A stretch of DNA of 64,000 nucleotides, taken from Sphingomonas sp. Its GTDB lineage: Bacteria > Pseudomonadota > Alphaproteobacteria > Sphingomonadales > Sphingomonadaceae. Location: assembly GCF_019635455.1 (NCBI RefSeq), contig NZ_JAHBZJ010000005.1:143149-207148 (forward strand), written 5' to 3'. Positions 27,440-36,445 of the stretch are shown one piece after another; the stretch's first letter is position 1, and each line of letters begins with the position of its first letter. The notes beneath the pieces are model-generated. The model saw only the letters and a program-made list of their open reading frames with translations. It was not told where the DNA came from and did no database searches. The position numbers were made by a program, and so were the translations under genes.

Positions 27440-28792
27440 ATGCGCTTCAGTCCGTTTGCCGCCATCGCCTTGCTCGCCGCCTCACCGATCGCGATCGCCC
27501 AGGTGGCGGCGCCGGCCGCCACCGCGGCCTCCACGGTGCGCTATATCCATGCCGGGGCGTTGCTCGCCAGGCCGGGCGAGGCGCCGCGCGGGCCGAGCAC
27601 GATCATCGTGCGCGACGGCAAGATCGCCGAGGTGCGCGACGGCTATGTGGCGCCGGAGGGCGGTGCCGAGGTCATCGACCTGAAGGACCGGTTCGTGATG
27701 CCGGGCCTGATCGACATGCACGTCCATTTGTGGGGGATCGGCGGCGATCCGATGCGCGACCGGCTGACCGCGCTGACCCGCGACAGTGGCGACGACATGA
27801 TGTTCGCGATCGAAAATGCCCGCGCCACGCTGGAGGCCGGGTTCACCACGGTGCGCGACCTGGGCGGTGAGCCGCGTGGTATCCGGGCATTGCGTGAGGG
27901 GGTGGAGCGTGGCGTCGTCGCCGGGCCGACGATCGTCAATGCCGGCGCGCCGATCTCGGTAACGGGCGGCCATGGTGATCCGGGCAACGGCATGGCCGAA
28001 ATCTTCGCCAATGCGGTCCACGCCAATTACCACAATACCTGCGACGGGCCGGACGATTGCCGGCGCGCGGTTCGCGAACAGGTCGCGCTGGGCGCGCAGG
28101 TAATCAAGTACATGTCCACCGGGGGCGTGCTGTCCAATGTCTCGGGCGGGCTGGGCCGGGCGATGACCGATGACGAGATGAAGGCGATCATCGACACCGC
28201 ACACGGACTGGGCCGCAAGGTCGCGACGCACAGCCACGCGATGGCCGGCACCAAGGCAGCGGTCGCCGCCGGGGTCGATACCGTCGAACATGGGTCGTTC
28301 CTGGACGATGAGGCGATCAGGTCGATGAAGGCGCATGGCACATGGCTGGTGCCGACGATGATGGCGCCCGCCGCCGCGTTGAAGCAGGCGCGCGCGGGCA
28401 TGTTGCCGCCGGCCGTCATCCCCAAGGCGGAGGAGGCCGCCGCCGCCGCCTTTGCCAGCCACAGCAGGGCCTATGCCGCCGGCGTGAAGGTGGCGTTCGG
28501 AACCGATAGTGGCGTTTCGAAACATGGCGACAATGCGCAGGAGTTCGCGTTGATGGTGAAGGCGGGAATGTCGCCCGCCAACGCGCTGAAGGCCGCCACC
28601 GCCAATGCCGCCGAGGCGCTGGGCCGGTCGGCATCGATCGGCAGCATCGAACCGGGCAAGGATGCCGACATCATCGCGGTTTCGGGCAGCCCGCTGGAAG
28701 ACGTGACCCGCATGGAGCGCGTCGATTTCGTCATGCGCCACGGCGTGGTGCATAAATCGGGTGGCAAGCGGCAGGCATTTCCGGCGGAGTAG
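27440..28792 (+). CDS. Exported metal-dependent amidohydrolase
   Basis: A 450-residue protein with a signal peptide (FAAIALLAASPIAIAQ). The amidohydrolase metal ligands are clear: HVHLWG (paired His), the Lys in QVIKYMSTGG, His in THSHAMAG, His in TVEHGSFL and Asp in FGTDSGV. It ends with the IEPGKDADIIAVSG strand typical of the imidazolonepropionase-like/Xaa-Pro-dipeptidase group. That group includes periplasmic prolidase-like enzymes; the substrate is not fixed. A GGGGGAAAG ribosome site precedes the ATG. Confidence 0.9.
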   Translation: MRFSPFAAIALLAASPIAIAQVAAPAATAASTVRYIHAGALLARPGEAPRGPSTIIVRDGKIAEVRDGYVAPEGGAEVIDLKDRFVMPGLIDMHVHLWGIGGDPMRDRLTALTRDSGDDMMFAIENARATLEAGFTTVRDLGGEPRGIRALREGVERGVVAGPTIVNAGAPISVTGGHGDPGNGMAEIFANAVHANYHNTCDGPDDCRRAVREQVALGAQVIKYMSTGGVLSNVSGGLGRAMTDDEMKAIIDTAHGLGRKVATHSHAMAGTKAAVAAGVDTVEHGSFLDDEAIRSMKAHGTWLVPTMMAPAAALKQARAGMLPPAVIPKAEEAAAAAFASHSRAYAAGVKVAFGTDSGVSKHGDNAQEFALMVKAGMSPANALKAATANAAEALGRSASIGSIEPGKDADIIAVSGSPLEDVTRMERVDFVMRHGVVHKSGGKRQAFPAE

Positions 28793-28803
28793 GCCGCCGA
28801 CCC

Positions 28804-29586
28804 CTAAGCGCCGCGTCCAATGACGAGCCGAAGCGGGCCGTCGAAGAACGGCTGCGTGCGAAAATGGCCATAGGTTTCGTCCCACCTTCCCGTGGCGAGA
28901 TCGTGGGACAGCACGCGGATGAAGCGATCGACCGCGGCTTCCGGAACGAGACTCCAACTGGAGCAGGCGAGCCGTGCCGCCGGGTCCAGAAAGGCCTCGG
29001 GTCGGCCGTAATAGGCCTCGTTGAAACCGTCGCGGCAATCGAGCGGAACCGGCACCGGCTGCACCTCAACCGCGCCGCCCAGCGCCGCGGCGATGCGATC
29101 GATCGACGGGAAGCGCCGGGCCTCGATCTCGCGCACTTCCGGGATGTAGTCGCTAAGCCAATAGTCCATCATCCGGTCGGGATCGCACACGAGGAGAACG
29201 ACGGGACCGCGCGTGACGCGCCGCATTTCGGCCAACCCCTTTTCCAGATCGAACCATTGATGCACGGTGACCGTCGCCAGCGACGCATCGAAATCGGCGT
29301 CGGCAAATGGCAGGTCTTCGGCGACCGCGTTGATCGCTCGCGAGAGATGGGGTGGACGCTGCGCTCGCATCGATGCTGACGGCTCCACCGCAGTGACTTC
29401 GCGATCCAGCGGCTCATAGGAGCCTGCGCCCGCGCCGACGTTCAGGACGGTCACCGCATCACCGAGCGCACAATGAATTTGTGCAGCGATTACCGGATCG
29501 GGTTGGCGAAAGCGGCTGTATGTGCCGCCGATCTCGCCATAATCGACGTCGCCCGCGCTTCCATCCGCGCGGCGCGCACCGGTCAT
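28804..29586 (-). CDS. SAM-dependent methyltransferase
   Basis: A 260-residue class I methyltransferase. The SAM-binding motif I is VTVLNVGAGAGSYEPLD, motif II PSASMRAQRP and the DASLATVTVHQWFDLEKGLAEM block follows. The ATG overlaps the aroB stop (ATGA), so it is the third gene of the aroK-aroB set. There is no sign that it acts in the shikimate pathway; the acceptor is unknown. Confidence 0.82.
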   Translation of the reverse strand: MTGARRADGSAGDVDYGEIGGTYSRFRQPDPVIAAQIHCALGDAVTVLNVGAGAGSYEPLDREVTAVEPSASMRAQRPPHLSRAINAVAEDLPFADADFDASLATVTVHQWFDLEKGLAEMRRVTRGPVVLLVCDPDRMMDYWLSDYIPEVREIEARRFPSIDRIAAALGGAVEVQPVPVPLDCRDGFNEAYYGRPEAFLDPAARLACSSWSLVPEAAVDRFIRVLSHDLATGRWDETYGHFRTQPFFDGPLRLVIGRGA

Positions 29587-30719
29587 CGAATGCGCCCGGG
29601 CTTCACCCGACCACCCGGTTGCCGCGGCAGGTCATCGAGAAATGCGGCGACGTCGGCCAGCTTCACCGTCCGGTCGAGATAGGTCCGGCCGATCCCGCGC
29701 GCGAGGAGGAAGGGAAGGGTCCCGCCATCCATCTTCTTGTCGTGCAGCATGTGATCGACCAGCCGCGCACCGCTGGCGGCGATGCCCGCGCTGGCAAGGT
29801 CATGGGGCAGGCCGCTCGCCCGCAGATGCGCGGCGACACGCTCGGCATCGGCGGCAGGGCAGAGTCCCTGACGCACCGAGAAGGCGAAGGCGAGCGCCAT
29901 GCCCGCCGCAACGCCCTCACCGTGGAGCAGCCGGTCCGAAAAGCCGGCCTCCGCCTCCAGCGCATGGCCGAACGTGTGGCCGAGATTGAGCAGCGCGCGG
30001 GTGCCGGTCGTTTCACGCTCGTCGGCGGCGACGATCCGCGCCTTGGCCGCGACCGAATGCGCGATGGCATGGGCGCGCGCGGCGCCGTCCCCGGCGAGCA
30101 GGGCCGCGCCATTTGTTTCGCACCACGCAAAGAAGTCCGGATCGTCGATCAGACCGTATTTGACGACTTCCGCATAGCCGGCGCGCTGGTCGCGCAGCGG
30201 CAAGGTGTCGAGCAGATCGGGGTCGATCAGCACGAGCGCGGGCTGATGGAACGCGCCGATCAGGTTCTTGCCCGCGCGGGCGTTGATCGCGGTCTTGCCG
30301 CCCACGCTGCTGTCCACCTGTGCGAGCAGGGTGGTCGGAATCTGGACGAAGTTGCACCCGCGCTTGAGCACCGACGTCGCGAAACCGACCAGATCGCCGA
30401 TCACGCCACCGCCCAGCGCGATGACATGGTCGCCGCGTTCGATCCCCAGATCGAGCAGCCGGTCGGTCAGCGATTCGAGGTGCGTCCAGCTCTTGGTGGA
30501 TTCGCCGGGCGGCAGCACGATCGTCTCGCTCGCCAGTTTTCCGGCCATGAGCGCGTCCGCCAGCCGCCGCGCGTGCGGCGCGACATTCGCATCGGTGACG
30601 ATCACGAACGGTCTGGCGCGGGCGAGTGGGGCGAGCTGATCGGCGGCATGATCGAGCAGGCCGGCGGCGATCCGCACGTCATAGCTGCGCGCGCCGAGCG
30701 AGACGGGAACGGTGATCAC
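29583..30719 (-). CDS. aroB: 3-dehydroquinate synthase
   Basis: Second step of the shikimate pathway: NAD-dependent cyclisation of DAHP. 378 residues. Key blocks are PPGESTKSW, ALGGGVIGDLVGFAT, the substrate-site PTTLLAQVDSSVGGKTAIN, metal-ligand region RAGYAEVVKYGLI and LNLGHTFGHALE. The GTG start overlaps the aroK stop, so the two enzymes are translationally coupled. Confidence 0.97.
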   Translation of the reverse strand: MITVPVSLGARSYDVRIAAGLLDHAADQLAPLARARPFVIVTDANVAPHARRLADALMAGKLASETIVLPPGESTKSWTHLESLTDRLLDLGIERGDHVIALGGGVIGDLVGFATSVLKRGCNFVQIPTTLLAQVDSSVGGKTAINARAGKNLIGAFHQPALVLIDPDLLDTLPLRDQRAGYAEVVKYGLIDDPDFFAWCETNGAALLAGDGAARAHAIAHSVAAKARIVAADERETTGTRALLNLGHTFGHALEAEAGFSDRLLHGEGVAAGMALAFAFSVRQGLCPAADAERVAAHLRASGLPHDLASAGIAASGARLVDHMLHDKKMDGGTLPFLLARGIGRTYLDRTVKLADVAAFLDDLPRQPGGRVKPGRIR

Positions 30720-31255
30720 GGCCTGAGCGCCAGGAGAATGTCGTTCACCGTCGCCTCATGCGGGGCCATGCGGCTGACGATGTGGATCGGGGCGAGCGCA
30801 TAGACCGGGTTGCGGACGGCGGCGAGTTCGGTGAGCACCTGAAGCGGGTCCTTTCCCCGGAGTAGCGGCCGGTGATCGCGGCGGGAGACGCGTTCGGCCA
30901 GGATCTTGGGCGCGGCGTCCAGCCAGATCGCGGTCGCCTGGTCAAGGATCAGCGCGCGCGTATCGGCGTTGAGGAACGCGCCGCCGCCGGTCGCGATCAC
31001 CTTGGGCGATCCATCGATCAACCGCGCGATCACCCGCCGTTCGCCGTCGCGGAAATGCGCCTCCCCGAACCGGTCGAAGATTTCGCTGACGGTCATGCCG
31101 GCGGCGGTTTCGATTTCGGCATCGGCATCGGCAAAGGGCAGGCGAAGCCGCTGCGCGAGGCGGCGGCCCACCGTCGTCTTGCCCACGCCCATCAGGCCGA
31201 TCAGCACGATCGGGCGGGTGATTTGTAGCAGATCGGACGCCTGGGTTTGCAGCAT
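30716..31255 (-). CDS. aroK: Shikimate kinase
   Basis: Phosphorylates shikimate with ATP, about 179 residues. The P-loop GLMGVGKTTVGRRLAQ is followed by FADADAEIE, IFDRFGEAHFRDGE (shikimate-binding Asp/Arg) and VIATGGGAFLN. ATG at 31255 gives a normal N-terminus; an ATG 39 bases upstream is possible but adds a non-typical stretch. It is the first gene of the aroK-aroB-methyltransferase set. Confidence 0.95.
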   Translation of the reverse strand: MLQTQASDLLQITRPIVLIGLMGVGKTTVGRRLAQRLRLPFADADAEIETAAGMTVSEIFDRFGEAHFRDGERRVIARLIDGSPKVIATGGGAFLNADTRALILDQATAIWLDAAPKILAERVSRRDHRPLLRGKDPLQVLTELAAVRNPVYALAPIHIVSRMAPHEATVNDILLALRP

Positions 31256-31335
31256 GGTCGCGGGGGCTATACAGCGAGGGCCACGCTCGGGCAAAAGGCC
31301 CGTTGCCTGTTGTCAAATCCGGTTCGAGGGGATCG

Positions 31336-31473
31336 ATGTCCCGTTCTGTCGTCATCATTGTCGTGGTCGCTATCTTGTTGATCGGTGGCCTTTTTTTCCT
31401 CGCCGGACGCGATGCCGAGAAGCAGCCGGCGCGTGTCGAAAAGGTCGTGCCGCTTGAAAATCTCTCGAACTAG
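31336..31473 (+). CDS. Small single-span membrane protein
   Basis: A 45-residue frame with an N-terminal membrane helix (SVVIIVVVAILLIGGLFFLAG) and a soluble charged tail (RDAEKQPARVEKVVPLENLSN). The downstream gene starts inside it in another frame. No family recognised. The overlapping arrangement and clean one-helix layout support translation. Confidence 0.6.
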   Translation: MSRSVVIIVVVAILLIGGLFFLAGRDAEKQPARVEKVVPLENLSN

Positions 31474-33280
31474 CACCGCGATCGCGGCCGCGCTGGCGGC
31501 GCTTGCCGGCGTCGGGATTCCCGCGCTGGGGCAGGATCGACCCGAATCGCTGCTGCCGCCCGGGTTCAACGACCCGGTCGCCGCTCCCGCCCCGGCGCCG
31601 GCCCCGGCGCCTGCGCCCGCCCCGACACGCGCGCCGCAGCCCGGCGCGACGCGCGCGCCTGCACCGGGCGGCGACTCCGCTGCCTCCGGAGCCGCTCCCG
31701 ATGGGGGGGCGCCCACCGCCGCATCGCCCGCCCGCGCCGAGGCCGGCAGTGGCGAGGTGGATTATGCCGTCGTCGCCAAATATGAACTGCCCGATTTCGC
31801 GAAGCGGTCGCTCGCGGTGGTCGGGCCATCGTCGCCGGCGAGCGACGGGTTGCCGGCAAATGCGTTCGGAAATGCCGATGGGCGCTATCTCGAAGCGTTG
31901 ATGCGCCGGCTCGATGCGCCCATCGCCTCGCGCTGGCTGTCAATCGCGCTGCGCCGTGCGCTCCTGTCGCGGGTCAACACCCCGGCGGGGGTGAACGGCG
32001 CGGATTTTGCCGCCGAGCGCGCCTGGTTGCTGGTCCGGATGGGCGAGGCGGAGGCGGCACGGGCGATGGTCCAGTCGGTCGATGTCGCCAACTACACGCC
32101 CAAGATGTTTCAGGTCGCCATGCAGGCGATGCTGGCGACCGCGGATCCCGGCGGAATGTGCCCGATGGTGACGCCGGCGCTGCGCACCGCGCCCGATCGC
32201 AACTGGCGCCTGGCCGAAGCGATCTGCGCGGGACTTGGCGGCGATCCGAACAAGGCCGGGCCGCTGATCGACGGCGCGCGCCGACGGCTGGGCAACACCA
32301 TCGATATGCTGCTGGCCGAAAAGCTGGTCGGCATGGGTGTGGCCGGGCGGCGCGCGGTGACGGTGGAATGGGACCAGGTCGATGGCCTGACCGCATGGCG
32401 CTGGGGGCTGGCGGTGGCGTCGAACACCGATGTTCCCGACCGGCTGTTGTCCGGCGTGGGTCCGCAGGTGCGATACTGGCGCGCGACGTCCCCGGCGCTG
32501 GGGTTGCGCGATCGCGCGGCGGCGGCTGAGGCTGCGGCGAGCCAGGGCGTTTTCTCCAGCCAGGCGCTGACCGACCTTTATGGCGAGATCGAGGAGCAGG
32601 AGGATGCCAGCACTGCCGAAGTGGCGGTGGCGCGCGATCTGCGCGCGGCATTCATCGCGGCGACCCCGGCCGACCGGCTCGATCGGATGCGGCAGCTGTG
32701 GGACGAGGCGCAGGGGCCGCGTGCCGCCTATAGCCGGCTGATCCTGACCGCGCGCGCGGCAGCGGCAGTCCACCCTTCCGCCGAGCATCGCGAGGACAGC
32801 GATCGCATCATCGCATCGATGCTGAGCGCGGGATATGACCGTGCGGCGATGCGCTGGCGCGACGTGGCGGCGCGCGGGAGTGATGGCTGGGGCATGTTGC
32901 TGCTGGCCGATCCCGCGTCGCGCGCGGCGGATGTGCGCGATGTCGAGGCGTATCGGAGCAGCGCGGACGCGACCAATGGCGCGATGCTGATCGCCGCGAT
33001 GGCGGGGCTGGGCAAGATCACCAGGGCGGATGGCGAGCGGTTGATGCGCGGGGCGGGCGTCGAATTCGGTGCGGCGAATGCGTGGACCCGCGCCATCGCC
33101 CGCGCCGCCGATGCGCGCCAGCCGGGTACGGTCGTGCTGCTCGCCGCGATGGGGATGCAGACGCGGGTGTGGGACGGCGTCTCGCCCGAGGCGCTGTATC
33201 ACATCACCCGCGCGCTCACCCGGGTGGGTCTGGAGAACTACGCGCGGATGATCGCCGTCGAGGCGATCACGCGGCTTTGA
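31454..33280 (+). CDS. Large secreted protein of unknown function
   Basis: Unrecognised protein of about 608 residues. The start is probably TTG at 31454, which places a signal peptide first (KISRTSTAIAAALAALAGVG); a GTG at 31433 is an alternative. After the signal comes a low-complexity Ala/Pro/Gly segment (APAPAPAPAPAPTRAPQPG...), then a long Ala/Leu-rich, likely all-helical region with helix-pair character (EAARAMVQSVDVANY, AGLGKITRADGERLMRG). It may be a repeat solenoid. It overlaps the small membrane gene upstream, and its stop overlaps the xerD start. Confidence 0.75.
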   Translation: MKISRTSTAIAAALAALAGVGIPALGQDRPESLLPPGFNDPVAAPAPAPAPAPAPAPTRAPQPGATRAPAPGGDSAASGAAPDGGAPTAASPARAEAGSGEVDYAVVAKYELPDFAKRSLAVVGPSSPASDGLPANAFGNADGRYLEALMRRLDAPIASRWLSIALRRALLSRVNTPAGVNGADFAAERAWLLVRMGEAEAARAMVQSVDVANYTPKMFQVAMQAMLATADPGGMCPMVTPALRTAPDRNWRLAEAICAGLGGDPNKAGPLIDGARRRLGNTIDMLLAEKLVGMGVAGRRAVTVEWDQVDGLTAWRWGLAVASNTDVPDRLLSGVGPQVRYWRATSPALGLRDRAAAAEAAASQGVFSSQALTDLYGEIEEQEDASTAEVAVARDLRAAFIAATPADRLDRMRQLWDEAQGPRAAYSRLILTARAAAAVHPSAEHREDSDRIIASMLSAGYDRAAMRWRDVAARGSDGWGMLLLADPASRAADVRDVEAYRSSADATNGAMLIAAMAGLGKITRADGERLMRGAGVEFGAANAWTRAIARAADARQPGTVVLLAAMGMQTRVWDGVSPEALYHITRALTRVGLENYARMIAVEAITRL

Positions 33281-34209
33281 GTTTCGCGGACGAAGACGGC
33301 CGGGCGATCGGCCGCTTCCTGGAGATGATGGCGGCGGAAGCGGGGGCATCGCCGAACACGATCGCGGCCTATGCGACCGACCTGCGGCTCGCGTCCGGTG
33401 TGCTCGGCGGGGGACTGGCGCGCGCCGACGCAGCCGCAATCGAACGGCTTGCCGGGGACTGGCGCGACCTCTCGCGCGCGACGGTGGCGCGCAAGTCGGC
33501 GGCGTTGCGGCGCTTCTTTGCCTTTCTGGTCGATGAGGGCGATCGGGCGGACGATCCCGGGCGCGCGCTCCCCCGGCCGGGAAGCGGTCGCGCCTTGCCC
33601 CGCACCCTGTCCGGCGCGGATGTCGAACGGCTGTTCGCGGCGATTCAGGCGCGGATCGCGCGCATTCCCGCTGATCCCCGCGACCTGCGCCTGCTCGCGC
33701 TGATCGAGCTGCTCTACGGATCGGGGCTGCGGGCGAGCGAACTTGTGTCGTTGCCGCGCGGCGCGGTGCAGCCCGACAAACCCTATCTGATCCTGAAGGG
33801 GAAGGGCGGGCGCGAACGGCTGGTGCCGCTGTCGGACCGGGCGCGGGGCGCGGTCGCGGACTGGCGCGCGCATGTCGATCCGAAATCGCCATGGCTGTTC
33901 CCCTCGGGCAAGTCGCATCTCAGCCGGATTCGGCTGTACCAGATGGTGCGTGCTATCGCGGGGGAGGCCGGGATTCCGCCCGACCGGATCAGCCCGCACG
34001 TGCTGCGCCACGCCTTTGCCACCCACCTGTTGGAAGGGGGCGCGGATTTGCGTGCGTTGCAGGCGATGCTGGGCCATGCCGACATCGCGACGACCGAAAT
34101 CTACACGCATATCGACAGCGCGCGGCTGGTCCGGCTGGTCAACGAACGACATCCGCTGGCGGAGCGGACCGCGCCGCGCCGCGTTGACGCGGACGAACGT
34201 CAGGCATAG
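33277..34209 (+). CDS. xerD: Tyrosine recombinase XerD
   Basis: Site-specific recombinase that, with XerC, resolves chromosome dimers at dif. 310 residues. An N-terminal SAM-like core-binding domain (residues 10-90) precedes the catalytic domain. The catalytic set is complete: R152 ([10 protein letters not shown]), K174 ([12 protein letters not shown]), H241 and R244 ([12 protein letters not shown]), H267 ([12 protein letters not shown]) and Y276. The TTG start overlaps the stop of the preceding gene (TTGA). No partner integrase features or phage genes are near, so it is a housekeeping XerD. Confidence 0.93.
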   Translation: MSFADEDGRAIGRFLEMMAAEAGASPNTIAAYATDLRLASGVLGGGLARADAAAIERLAGDWRDLSRATVARKSAALRRFFAFLVDEGDRADDPGRALPRPGSGRALPRTLSGADVERLFAAIQARIARIPADPRDLRLLALIELLYGSGLRASELVSLPRGAVQPDKPYLILKGKGGRERLVPLSDRARGAVADWRAHVDPKSPWLFPSGKSHLSRIRLYQMVRAIAGEAGIPPDRISPHVLRHAFATHLLEGGADLRALQAMLGHADIATTEIYTHIDSARLVRLVNERHPLAERTAPRRVDADERQA

Positions 34210-34220
34210 GGGCCGGGGCA

Positions 34221-35168
34221 ATGGCTAGTTTTCTTGAATTCGAAAAGCCCATCGCCGAACTGCAAGCGCGGATCGACGAACTGCGCGACGCGGCCGCCGG
34301 CGGCGAGGTGGATATCGAGGCCGAAATCGGCAAGCTCCAGGCGAAGTCGGACAAGTTTCTGCGCGACGCCTATGCCCGGTTGACGCCGTGGCAGAAGACG
34401 CTGGTGGCGCGGCATCCGGAGCGGCCGCACTTCAAACATTATGTCGCGCGACTGATCGACGATTACATGCCGCTGGCGGGCGATCGCGCCTTTGCCGACG
34501 ACGCGGCGATTCAGGGTGGGCTCGGCCGGCTCCGGGGGCGTCGCGTGATGGTGATCGGCCATGAAAAGGGCGACGATACCGCGACCCGGATCAAGCATAA
34601 TTTCGGGATGGGCAAGCCCGAGGGATATCGCAAGGCGATCCGGCTGGTCGAACTGGCCGACCGGTTCGGCATCCCGGTCGTCACGCTGGTCGATACGTCC
34701 GGCGCCTTTCCGGGCATGGAGGCCGAGGAGCGCGGCCAGGCCGAGGCGATCGCCCGATCGACCGAGGCGTGCCTCGATCTGGGCGTGCCGCTGGTCGCGT
34801 CGATCCTGGGTGAGGGGGGATCGGGCGGCGCGGTCGCGCTGGCCGCGGGCAATCGCGTGCTGATGATGGAGCACGCCGTCTATTCGGTGATCTCGCCCGA
34901 GGGATGCGCATCCATCCTGTGGCGAACGGCGGACAAGGCGCCGGATGCGGCCGAGGCGATGAAGGTGACCGCCCAGCATCTGAAGGAACTGGGTGTGATC
35001 GACACGATCGTGCCGGAGCCGCTGGGCGGCGCGCATCGCGATCGCGACGCCGCGATCGACAGGCTGGGCGATGCGATCGAGGCGGCGCTCGGCGAACTCG
35101 CGGGTGAGAGCGCACAGGCGCTGCGCCAAAGCCGGCGCGCCAAATTCCTGGCAATGGGCCGGACGTAG
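34221..35168 (+). CDS. accA: Acetyl-CoA carboxylase carboxyltransferase subunit alpha
   Basis: Alpha subunit of the carboxyltransferase that forms malonyl-CoA for fatty acid synthesis. 315 residues, normal length. [21 protein letters not shown] at the N-terminus and the blocks [42 protein letters not shown] and [16 protein letters not shown] are diagnostic. It starts 11 bases after xerD and is followed by a strong hairpin. Confidence 0.97.
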   Translation: MASFLEFEKPIAELQARIDELRDAAAGGEVDIEAEIGKLQAKSDKFLRDAYARLTPWQKTLVARHPERPHFKHYVARLIDDYMPLAGDRAFADDAAIQGGLGRLRGRRVMVIGHEKGDDTATRIKHNFGMGKPEGYRKAIRLVELADRFGIPVVTLVDTSGAFPGMEAEERGQAEAIARSTEACLDLGVPLVASILGEGGSGGAVALAAGNRVLMMEHAVYSVISPEGCASILWRTADKAPDAAEAMKVTAQHLKELGVIDTIVPEPLGGAHRDRDAAIDRLGDAIEAALGELAGESAQALRQSRRAKFLAMGRT

Positions 35169-35205
35169 GAAAAAAAGCCCTCCCCGGGCGGGGAGGGCCT
35201 TCGGA
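35168..35205 (-). terminator. Rho-independent terminator of pilin 1
   Basis: GC-rich hairpin GCCCTCCCCGGGCGGGGAGGGC. Read on the minus strand it is followed by a run of seven T, making it a good terminator for the pilin gene starting at 35382. On the plus strand it may also stop accA transcription, though without a T-run. Confidence 0.85.
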
Positions 35206-35211
35206 CTGCGC

Positions 35212-35382
35212 TTACGACGCCTTCATGTTGGAAGAGACGTTGGTGAACGTCTTTTTGAGCTGATTTCCCAGCCCCTGCATCGCGGCGATCGCAGCGACGG
35301 CGATCAGCGCGGCGATCAGCCCATATTCGATCGCGGTCGCGGCGCGGGTATCGCGCAGCATGGCAACGAAGTTCTTAAGCAT
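35212..35382 (-). CDS. Flp family type IVb pilin, copy 1
   Basis: A 56-residue pilin. The prepilin core is ATAIEYGLIAALIAVAAIAA, with the conserved Glu-Tyr pair at +5/+6 after the cleavage region following a basic N-terminus (LKNFVAMLRDTRA). The tail QGLGNQLKKTFTNVSSNMKAS is nearly the same as that of copy 2 (one Lys/Thr difference). It should be processed by a TadV-type peptidase and assembled by a Tad system, but no tad genes are in the window. Confidence 0.9.
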   Translation of the reverse strand: MLKNFVAMLRDTRAATAIEYGLIAALIAVAAIAAMQGLGNQLKKTFTNVSSNMKAS

Positions 35383-35400
35383 GTTTCGCTCCAGCGTGAA

Positions 35401-35442
35401 AAAGGGGGCGGCAAAGCCTGTGGCCGCCGCCCCCCGTTTTTC
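35401..35442. terminator. Bidirectional terminator between pilins 1 and 2
   Basis: Hairpin with arms GGGGGCGGC and GCCGCCCCC, about 13 bases apart, flanked by AAAAA on the left and GTTTTT on the right, so it can stop transcription in both directions. It would separate pilin 2 from pilin 1, implying that copy 1 has its own promoter or is reached by read-through. Confidence 0.75.
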
Positions 35443-35468
35443 AATCGACGTTTCGAATGAAGGGGGTC

Positions 35469-35636
35469 TTACGACGCCTTCATGTTCGACGAAACGTTGG
35501 TGAAGGTCGTCTTGAGCTGGTTGCCCAGGCCCTGCATCGCGGCAATCGCGGCGACGGCGATCAGAGCGGCGATCAGGCCGTACTCGATGGCGGTCGCGCC
35601 CTTCTTGTTGCCGAAAATCTTGCGGATCGTGTTCAT
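35469..35636 (-). CDS. Flp family type IVb pilin, copy 2
   Basis: A 55-residue pilin (start NTIRKIFGNKKGATAIEYG). The hydrophobic core and C-terminal tail match copy 1 apart from one residue (LKTTF for LKKTF). The ATG at 35636 is preceded by GGAG six bases upstream on the minus strand; longer in-frame starts would extend into that ribosome site. The near identity of copies 1 and 2 suggests recent duplication or gene conversion. Confidence 0.92.
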   Translation of the reverse strand: MNTIRKIFGNKKGATAIEYGLIAALIAVAAIAAMQGLGNQLKTTFTNVSSNMKAS

Positions 35637-35759
35637 ACCGGTCTCCATCCTGTTCACAAGCTTCATCTACCCGGCTGTCCCCGGGGATCGCCCGTGTCCA
35701 GCAGGTTCGAAATTAGGGGCCGGAGGTTAACAAACAGCTTAAGGCCGAAGCGGAATCGT

Positions 35760-35948
35760 TCAGCCCGCGCTGGCGTCCTGAACCTGTTGCGACACGTTGT
35801 TCCACATGCCCGTGGTGCCGCCCGCAAGTTCGGTCAGCGCGCCGATCATTGCGAGCACGATCAGCGCGAGGATGAAGCCATATTCGACCGAGGTCGCAGC
35901 GCGGCGGCAGCGGCCAAGGCGAACCAGCAATGATCTCAAAGGTCGCAA
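35760..35948 (-). CDS. Flp-like pilin, divergent copy 3
   Basis: A 62-residue protein with the same plan as the neighbouring pilins: basic N-terminus (RPLRSLLVRLGRCRR), core ATSVEYGFILALIVLAMIGA, and a polar tail (GMWNNVSQQVQDASAG). The core SVEYG in place of AIEYG and the altered tail mark it as an older paralogue. It may be a minor pilin. The stop is a TGA at 35760-35762. Confidence 0.8.
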   Translation of the reverse strand: MRPLRSLLVRLGRCRRAATSVEYGFILALIVLAMIGALTELAGGTTGMWNNVSQQVQDASAG

Positions 35949-36010
35949 GCGCGTACCTCCACCGTTTTGGGTAGTGACGGTTTACCCCAAACAGGATTAA
36001 CGAAAGGTCG

Positions 36011-36445
36011 ATGCGCGACTCGGATAGGTCCGAAACGGAACTCCTGATGGTGGTGGCCGCGGCGATGATCGATGCCGATGGCCGCGTGCTGGTCCAGCGA
36101 CGTCCTCCTGGCAAGCCGATGGCCGGGCTGTGGGAATTTCCGGGTGGAAAGGTCGATCCGGGAGAGACACCGGAAATCGCGCTGTGCCGCGAACTGGCCG
36201 AGGAGCTTGGCATCGATGCGGATCCGGGGGGCCTGACGCCGCTCGCCTTTGCGAGCGAGCCGGTCGGCGATCGCCATCTGTTGCTGCTGCTCTACGGCCT
36301 TCGCGACTGGCGCGGAACGGCGCAGGCGCGCCATGCCACCGCATTGCGATGGCTCGCGCCCGCCGCCCTTCGCGACCTGGAGATGCCGCCGGCCGACGGG
36401 CCGCTCGTCGCGGCGCTGGTGGCGGGAGCTAGCGTCGGAGCTTGA
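36011..36445 (+). CDS. mutT: NUDIX hydrolase, MutT-like
   Basis: A 144-residue (8-oxo)-dGTP diphosphatase-like protein. The Nudix box is complete (GGKVDPGETPEIALCRELAEEL) and is preceded by VLVQRRPPGKPMAGLWEFP, a run typical of MutT. It cleans oxidised guanine nucleotides in known homologues. The 3' end overlaps the convergent methyltransferase gene by 17 bases. Confidence 0.9.
   Translation: MRDSDRSETELLMVVAAAMIDADGRVLVQRRPPGKPMAGLWEFPGGKVDPGETPEIALCRELAEELGIDADPGGLTPLAFASEPVGDRHLLLLLYGLRDWRGTAQARHATALRWLAPAALRDLEMPPADGPLVAALVAGASVGA

Noticed and set aside
33277..34209. Integrase of a mobile element
   Set aside because: Length, motif set and neighbours (accA) fit the housekeeping recombinase XerD; no attachment sites or phage genes nearby.
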